NCBI GenBank assembly: GCA_026125445.1
Contig: JAHCLE010000020.1
Span: 1 to 34,959 of the forward strand
Direction: 5' to 3'
DNA: 34,959 nucleotides
From: Burkholderiales bacterium
Lineage (GTDB): Bacteria; Pseudomonadota; Gammaproteobacteria; Burkholderiales; Usitatibacteraceae
Made by a program: the position numbers and the translations under genes. Positions 30,459 through 34,959 of this stretch are shown piece by piece. The number at the start of each line of letters is the position of its first letter. The first letter of the stretch is position 1. The notes beneath the pieces were generated by a model, which saw only the letters and a program-made list of their open reading frames with translations, did not search any database and was not told the DNA's origin.

Positions 30459-31720
30459 GCGGCGCGTTGCAGCACCGCGGCGAAGAAGCCGTCGGTGTCG
30501 TGCAGGTGCGGCAGCAGCCTCAGGTAGCGCTCGCAACCGGGAATGGCGATCCCCTGGCGGGCGAGCACCTCGGCGCAGGGGACGAGGGCGAACTCGGGGT
30601 GCGCCGCGAGGAAGCGCTCGACGATGGCCTCGTTCTCCTCCTCGAGCAGGCTGCAGGTCCCGTAGACCAGGCGCCCGCCGGGCTTCACGAGAGCGGCGGC
30701 CGCCTCGAGGATGGCGGACTGCTTCGCGTTGAGCTCCGCCAGGCCTTCCTCGGTCTGGCGCGACTTGAGGTCGGGATTGCGCCGCAGCGTGCCCAGGCCC
30801 GTGCACGGCGCGTCGACCAGCACCCGGTCCACCTTGCCGCGCAGGCGCTTCACCTTGGCGTCGTTCTCGCCGGCGATGCGCTGGGGGTGCACGTTCGAGA
30901 GCCCCGAGCGCCGCAGCCGCGGCGTGAGGTTCGCGAGGCGCTTGTCGGAGACGTCGTAGGCGTAGAGGCGGCCGTGCGATCCCATGGCGGCGCCCAGCTG
31001 CAGGGTCTTGCCGCCCGCGCCGGCGCAGAAATCCACCACCATGTCGGTGCGCCGGGGCTCCACCAGCAGGCCCAGGATCTGGCTGCCCTCGTCCTGCACC
31101 TCGACCGCTCCGTCGAGGAACATCGGGTGCCTGTTGAGCGCGATCTTGTCCCTCACGCGCACGCCGATCGGCGAGAAGCGCGTGGGCGCGCCGGGCGTGC
31201 CGTCGGCCTCGAGGCGCTCGAGCACGGCCTCGCGCGGCGCCTTCAGCGTGTTCACGCGCAGGTCGAGCGGGGCCGGATGCTGCAGGCTCCTCGCGAGCGC
31301 CAGGATGTCGGCGTCGGAATGGCGGGCGCGAAGGCGCGCGATCACCCAGTCCGGGAGGTCCGCCCGCACCTCGAAGGGCAGGGCGTCGGTGTCCACGGCC
31401 TTGAGCTGCGCGAGCCAGTTGCGCTCCGAGCTCTTGAGGAGCGACTCGAGCTGCCCGATGCCGAAGCCCTGCAGCTTCACGAGCGAGGCCAGCGCCAGCT
31501 CGCGAGGCGTCGCGGAGGGCGTCAGCGTCTCGAGAAGGCGGCGCCGGCGAAGCACCGAGTACACCGTGTCGGCCACGAGCGCGCGGTCGCGGCTGCCGAG
31601 CGCGCGGTGCTCCCGGAAGAAGTGCTTGAGCGTCGCGTCGGCGGGGCTTCGCGCCGGCAGCACCACCGCGAGGGCGTGCACGATGGCCTCGAGCTGCCCG
31701 CGCGTGAGGGGTGTCGCCAT
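30455..31720 (-). CDS. rsmB: 16S rRNA m5C967 methyltransferase
   Basis: A 421-residue RsmB (Fmu/Sun) that methylates C967 of 16S rRNA using S-adenosylmethionine. An N-terminal NusB-like RNA-binding domain (LKHFFREHRALGSRDRALVADTVYSVLRRRR) is followed by the methyltransferase with VDFCAGAGGKTLQLGAAM, VDAPCTGLGTLRRNPD (motif VI Cys) and VYGTCSLLEEENEAIVERFL (motif IV Cys). Both catalytic cysteines are present. The ATG overlaps the stop of the TonB-like DUF3108 gene by one base (TGATG). The GTGA overlap downstream couples it to the PLD-type nuclease. fmt and def, common rsmB neighbours elsewhere, are absent. Confidence 0.96.
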   Translation of the reverse strand: MATPLTRGQLEAIVHALAVVLPARSPADATLKHFFREHRALGSRDRALVADTVYSVLRRRRLLETLTPSATPRELALASLVKLQGFGIGQLESLLKSSERNWLAQLKAVDTDALPFEVRADLPDWVIARLRARHSDADILALARSLQHPAPLDLRVNTLKAPREAVLERLEADGTPGAPTRFSPIGVRVRDKIALNRHPMFLDGAVEVQDEGSQILGLLVEPRRTDMVVDFCAGAGGKTLQLGAAMGSHGRLYAYDVSDKRLANLTPRLRRSGLSNVHPQRIAGENDAKVKRLRGKVDRVLVDAPCTGLGTLRRNPDLKSRQTEEGLAELNAKQSAILEAAAALVKPGGRLVYGTCSLLEEENEAIVERFLAAHPEFALVPCAEVLARQGIAIPGCERYLRLLPHLHDTDGFFAAVLQRAA

Positions 31721-32757
31721 CAGCGCACCCTCACCGAGGTGGCCGTCTGCTCGACCACGAGCCGGTTGCGCGCGACGGGGTAGCGCAGCTTCACCGGGAG
31801 GTAGAACTGGTCCGCGCCCAGCCAGACGTCGACCGTCTCCTCGGGCTTCTCGCCCGTGTGGCGCAGGTGCAGCGTGCGCGCGCGCCCGAAGGGCAGCTCG
31901 ATCTCCTCCCGGCCCAGCACCTGCAGCCGGTATTCGTAGAGCCGCCGCTGCGTGAAGACGCGAAGCGTCATCGCCTCGCCCGAGGGCGGCGCGTGCGCGA
32001 GCTGGAAGATCATCGAGAGCCAGTCCACCGTCGAGTCGGTGAGCGGCGCGGTGCGCACGTTGTCGCCGCGGCGAAACTCCACCTGGTGCGCGTTCCAGTC
32101 GAACCGGAGCCCTTCCTCGGGCGTGTCGCCGCGGCGTTCCGTGAAGCGGTCCGGGCGCAGGCCCTCGGCGGTGACGCGCCCGCTCGAGGACTGGTCGATG
32201 CGCCCCTCGAGGAAGAGCGTGAAGAAGCCCACGGCCTGGGCCGAGCCGGTGATCTCGTAGCGGTCGCCGTCGCGCGTCCACGTGTACTCGGCCTCGCCAT
32301 CGGCGAAGGAGGAAGTGAGCGAATAGGCGATCGTCACGTCGGCGGGCAGCGCATCCGGCCGGAAGGGCGGCAGCTCCGGCGCCGCGGGAGGAACGGCGGG
32401 CCAGGCGATCGCGACCTTGTCCTCGAGGAGGGGCTCCGCCTGCGCCGGCGGCGCCTCCTCGGAGGGCAGGGGGAAGGAGACCTCCTCGGCGCCCAGCGGC
32501 AGGAAGGCCACGGCCTCGCCCGGGCGGGGCTCGGCCTTGCGCGGGCGCGGGCGGGGCTTCGGGGCGGGCGGCGCGGCGCGGGCCGGCTCGGCCGCCGGCA
32601 CGGGCGCGAGCACGGCCTCGTAGGACGGGGCCTCCAGGCTCACCTCCCCTTCCGGCACGCGGTAGCCCACCAGCACGCCCGCGTGCAGCGCGGCCGAGGC
32701 GGCCAGCGCCACGGCGGCGGCGCGCCAGGCTCGCGGAACGGGGCGCAGGAGGTCCAC
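31720..32757 (-). CDS. DUF3108 protein with TonB-like N-terminal anchor
   Basis: A 345-residue protein from GTG at 32757. The N-terminus is a membrane anchor (RAWRAAAVALAASAALHAGVLVGY), followed by a Pro/Ala/Lys-rich stretch (PAPKPRPRPRKAEPRPG) resembling the periplasm-spanning part of TonB, then a DUF3108 domain (YSLTSSFADGEAEYTW ... VDVWLGADQFYLPVKLRYP). The anchored, proline-rich layout suggests it reaches across the periplasm. DUF3108 has no known function; its beta-rich fold resembles lipoprotein carriers in outline, which is weak inference. It is the second of two adjacent DUF3108 genes, starting 2 bases after the first one's stop and overlapping rsmB by one base. Confidence 0.82.
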   Translation of the reverse strand: MDLLRPVPRAWRAAAVALAASAALHAGVLVGYRVPEGEVSLEAPSYEAVLAPVPAAEPARAAPPAPKPRPRPRKAEPRPGEAVAFLPLGAEEVSFPLPSEEAPPAQAEPLLEDKVAIAWPAVPPAAPELPPFRPDALPADVTIAYSLTSSFADGEAEYTWTRDGDRYEITGSAQAVGFFTLFLEGRIDQSSSGRVTAEGLRPDRFTERRGDTPEEGLRFDWNAHQVEFRRGDNVRTAPLTDSTVDWLSMIFQLAHAPPSGEAMTLRVFTQRRLYEYRLQVLGREEIELPFGRARTLHLRHTGEKPEETVDVWLGADQFYLPVKLRYPVARNRLVVEQTATSVRVR

Positions 32758-32759
32758 GG

Positions 32760-33455
32760 CTAGCGCGTCCTGAGGCTCACGATCGTCTGCTCGAGCTTCA
32801 GGCCCTTCGTGTCCTCGAACACCACGCGCACCGGCAGGTTGAAGCGGTCGCGCGCCAGCCACAACTGGGCGCGGTTCTCCTTCTCGCTCTCGACGACGCG
32901 CTCGTAGTGGGCCGTCTCGAATTCCCCGGCCGGTGTGGCGAGGCGCGGCTCGTCCACCTTGCGGTAGGTGTAGAAATCCACCTTGCGCCCGTTGGACATC
33001 GGCAGGCGCACGCGCTCGGCCGTGGCCGGGAGGTTCATGAACTGGTACATCACCGACAGGCGGTCCTGCGTGCCGGGGGGCAGGGGATGCACGGAATCCT
33101 CGCCGCGGTACGAGGAGCGCATCTGCGCCTTCTCCCAGTCGAACGCGGCCGAGATGTCGCGGCTCGCGTCGCCGGCGCGGCGCTGCTCGAAGCGCAGCGG
33201 CTCGAGCCCCTTCGGCCCGAACCGCCCCTCGCTCGCGACGACGACCGTGTCGTCGAGGAACAGCTTGAACACGCCCTCGGCGCGGGTGGTGCTCTCGATC
33301 CGGTAGGTCTCGCCCTTGCGCACGAAGGTCTCGTGCACGCGCCCGATGGCGATCCCCGCCGTGGAGATCTGGTACTCGGCCTCCACCACCGTCGGAACGG
33401 CGAGGACGGGGCTTGCGAGCAGGCCGGCGAAGGCGAAGGCGAGGAGGGTCTTCAT
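32760..33455 (-). CDS. DUF3108 exported protein
   Basis: A 231-residue periplasmic protein with a signal peptide (KTLLAFAFAGLLASPVLA) followed directly by DUF3108: EAEYQISTAGIAIGRVHETF, then FKLFLDDTVVVASEGRFGPKGLEPLRFEQRR and the C-terminal NRAQLWLARDRFNLPVRVVFED. It aligns by eye with the C-terminal domain of the next gene, so the two are tandem paralogues, one soluble and one membrane-anchored. Function is unknown. The ATG overlaps the purN stop by 4 bases (ATGA), placing it in a purM-purN-led operon, an arrangement that recurs in betaproteobacteria by recollection. Confidence 0.88.
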   Translation of the reverse strand: MKTLLAFAFAGLLASPVLAVPTVVEAEYQISTAGIAIGRVHETFVRKGETYRIESTTRAEGVFKLFLDDTVVVASEGRFGPKGLEPLRFEQRRAGDASRDISAAFDWEKAQMRSSYRGEDSVHPLPPGTQDRLSVMYQFMNLPATAERVRLPMSNGRKVDFYTYRKVDEPRLATPAGEFETAHYERVVESEKENRAQLWLARDRFNLPVRVVFEDTKGLKLEQTIVSLRTR

Positions 33456-34093
33456 GTCGGGTCCCTGGGCGAGACGGCCCAGTCCGATGCAACGCCCGAA
33501 CCCCTCACCTGGACGACATCGGCGCCCGAAAAGCTCACCCGCCCCTCGGCGAGCCAGCGCGCGGCCTGGGGGTAGATGCGGTGCTCCTGCGCGAGCACGC
33601 GCGCGGCGAGCGTCTCTTCCGTGTCCGCCTCCAGCACCGGCACGGCGGCCTGCACGAGGATGGGGCCGTGGTCGAGGGCCGGGGTCACGAAGTGCACCGT
33701 GGCCCCGTGCAGCTTCACGCCCGCCTCGAGGGCGCGGCGGTGCGTGTCCAGCCCGGGGAAGGAGGGCAGCAGCGAGGGGTGGATGTTGAGGATTCGCCGG
33801 GGATAGCGGTCGATGAAGCCCGCCGTGAGGATGCGCATGAATCCGGCGAGGAAGAGGAAGTCGGGCGCGAACTCGTCGACCGCGTCCGCGAGCGCCGCGT
33901 CGAAAGCTTCGCGCGAAGCGTGGGCCTTGTGGTCGACCACGCGCGTGGCGATGCCCCGCCCGAGCGCCCAGGCGAGCCCCGCGGCGGCGGGGCGGTTGGA
34001 CACGACGGCGCGGAAGTCCAGCCCCGGCGCGGCCTCCACCAGGGCCTGCATGTTGCTGCCCCGGCCGGAGATCAGGATGACCGCGCTTTTCAT
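33452..34093 (-). CDS. purN: phosphoribosylglycinamide formyltransferase (GART)
   Basis: A 213-residue PurN that transfers a formyl group from 10-formyltetrahydrofolate to GAR in the third step of purine synthesis. The GRGSNMQAL phosphate loop, the catalytic Asn-x-His of RILNIHPSLLPSFPG, the HGATVHFV segment and the catalytic Asp in LDHGPILVQ are all present. purM lies upstream in the same direction, as usual, but 119 bases away with a large inverted repeat between. A GATTAT at about 10 bases upstream could act as a local -10. The stop overlaps the first DUF3108 gene by 4 bases. Confidence 0.96.
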   Translation of the reverse strand: MKSAVILISGRGSNMQALVEAAPGLDFRAVVSNRPAAAGLAWALGRGIATRVVDHKAHASREAFDAALADAVDEFAPDFLFLAGFMRILTAGFIDRYPRRILNIHPSLLPSFPGLDTHRRALEAGVKLHGATVHFVTPALDHGPILVQAAVPVLEADTEETLAARVLAQEHRIYPQAARWLAEGRVSFSGADVVQVRGSGVASDWAVSPRDPT

Positions 34094-34104
34094 GGGAGGT
34101 CCGA

Positions 34105-34206
34105 TAATCAGATCGGGAAATGGGGTCAGGTTACTTTTCTGTCATGTCCCGCCCTGGGCGAGTCCGGGTCCGAAAAGTAACCTGACCCCTTTTCCCGATC
34201 CGATTA
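34105..34206. repeat. long inverted repeat (REP/RAYT-type palindrome) between purM and purN
   Basis: Arms 34111-34139 and 34172-34200 are complementary at 28 of 29 positions, extended outward by TAATC/GATTA after a one-base mismatch. The loop is 32 bases. The core TGGGGTCAGGTTACTTTTC is a motif I associate with palindromes near REP-associated tyrosine transposases in proteobacteria. It interrupts the purM-purN operon and could terminate or stabilise part of the transcript. Confidence 0.8.
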
Positions 34207-34211
34207 CCGCG

Positions 34212-34959
34212 CTAGACCACGACGGCCTGGGGCGCGTCGCCCTCGCGGGACACGATGGAGCCGACCTCCCAGGCCGGCACGCCATGGATGCCCAGCGCGG
34301 CGACGGCGGCGGCGGCGTTCTCCTTCGCCACGACGACGATCATGCCGATCCCGCAGTTGAAGGTGCGGTGCATCTCCGCCTCGGGGACGTTGCCGTTCGT
34401 CTGCAGCCAGTCGAACACGGCGGGCCGCGGCCAGCGCGACTTCTCCAGGCGGGCGGCGGTGCCGGCGGGAAGGACGCGCGGGACGTTCTCGACGAGCCCG
34501 CCGCCGGTGATGTGGGCGATGCCCTTGACCGGCATCTTCTCGATGAGCGAGAGCACGGGCTTCACGTAGATGCGCGTGGGCTCCAGCAGCGCCTCGCCCA
34601 GGGTGCGGCCGTCGAAGGGCTCCTCGAGCGGCGCCTCGGTGACGGCGAGGATCTTCCTCACCAGCGAGTAGCCGTTGGAGTGCACGCCGCTCGAGGCGAG
34701 CCCGACGACCGCGTCGCCGGGCGCGATGGTCGAGCCGTCGATGATGCTCTCCTTCTCCACCAGCCCCACGGCGAAGCCCGCGAGGTCGTACTCGTTCGGG
34801 TCGTACAGGCCCGGCATCTCCGCGGTCTCGCCGCCGATGAGCGCGCATCCGGCCTGCTCGCAGCCGGCGGCCACGCCCTTCACCACGTCGGCCGCCACGT
34901 CGACCCGCAGCTTCCCGCAGGCGAAGTAGTCGAGGAAGAAGACGGGCTCGGCGCCGGTC
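34212..34959 (-). CDS. purM: phosphoribosylformylglycinamidine cyclo-ligase (AIR synthetase; partial, N-terminus outside window)
   Basis: The C-terminal 248 codons of PurM, which closes the imidazole ring of FGAM with ATP in purine synthesis. The visible part runs in from [17 protein letters not shown] through [49 protein letters not shown] and [16 protein letters not shown] to [14 protein letters not shown]. It agrees closely with E. coli PurM, about 100 N-terminal residues of which would lie beyond the right edge. It is the first visible gene of the leftward purM-purN-DUF3108-DUF3108-rsmB-nuclease run. An internal GTG/ATG near 34898 is not the true start. Confidence 0.96.
   Translation of the reverse strand, partial: TGAEPVFFLDYFACGKLRVDVAADVVKGVAAGCEQAGCALIGGETAEMPGLYDPNEYDLAGFAVGLVEKESIIDGSTIAPGDAVVGLASSGVHSNGYSLVRKILAVTEAPLEEPFDGRTLGEALLEPTRIYVKPVLSLIEKMPVKGIAHITGGGLVENVPRVLPAGTAARLEKSRWPRPAVFDWLQTNGNVPEAEMHRTFNCGIGMIVVVAKENAAAAVAALGIHGVPAWEVGSIVSREGDAPQAVVV

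Overview
The window is about 35 kb of very GC-rich DNA (roughly 70 percent by eye) from a proteobacterium, most likely a betaproteobacterium. The evidence is the paired AddB-like/AddA-like repair nuclease-helicase, the purM-purN-DUF3108-DUF3108-rsmB string, the coaBC/radC/rpmB-rpmG neighbourhood and generally beta-type housekeeping proteins. I see no rRNA, tRNA, CRISPR array, prophage or intact insertion sequence. Nearly all of it is densely packed coding sequence, and no gene-free stretch exceeds 300 bases.

Layout. 1-1964: a leftward cytochrome bd oxidase operon of the short-Q-loop type (cydA, partial cydB) with a palindromic operator candidate upstream. 1983-7381: a leftward operon of a DUF2892 membrane protein, a zinc-ribbon thioredoxin, an RND adaptor lipoprotein and an RND pump. 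It diverges from a CsoR-family repressor whose metal-site residues are displaced. Both promoters match sigma70 well and have G/C-tract operator-like sequences inside them. 7445-13421: the AddB-like/AddA-like repair pair. 13436-15919: CorA, a MaoC-type dehydratase and a YceH protein, the last with a long palindrome over its start codon. 15984-17267: a 61-residue protein divergent from a GcvA-like LysR regulator. 17264-19420: SrkA-type kinase and YbiB/TrpD2.

19541-21314: a small redox-membrane cluster of a 32-residue membrane peptide, a stand-alone urate-oxidase-N-type membrane protein and cytochrome b561, facing a cytochrome c' with an unusual CX3CH haem motif. 21401-23112: DUF192, a lipoprotein, CbiX and dut. 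23362-25806: coaBC, radC, rpmB and rpmG, ending in a strong terminator. 25883-30458: SDR/DUF2867, DesB-like desaturase, MscS channel and a secreted PLD-type nuclease. 30455-34959: a leftward run of purM (partial), purN, two DUF3108 proteins and rsmB, tightly overlapping.

Three non-coding inverted-repeat elements (22212-22283, 23150-23316, 34105-34206) sit between genes and look like dispersed repeats, two of them resembling REP/RAYT-associated palindromes. The best candidate for an undescribed system is the CsoR-like/DUF2892/thioredoxin/RND locus, where a thiol-type sensor appears to control a thiol-redox protein together with an efflux pump. Functions below are from reading the translated sequences; no database search was run.
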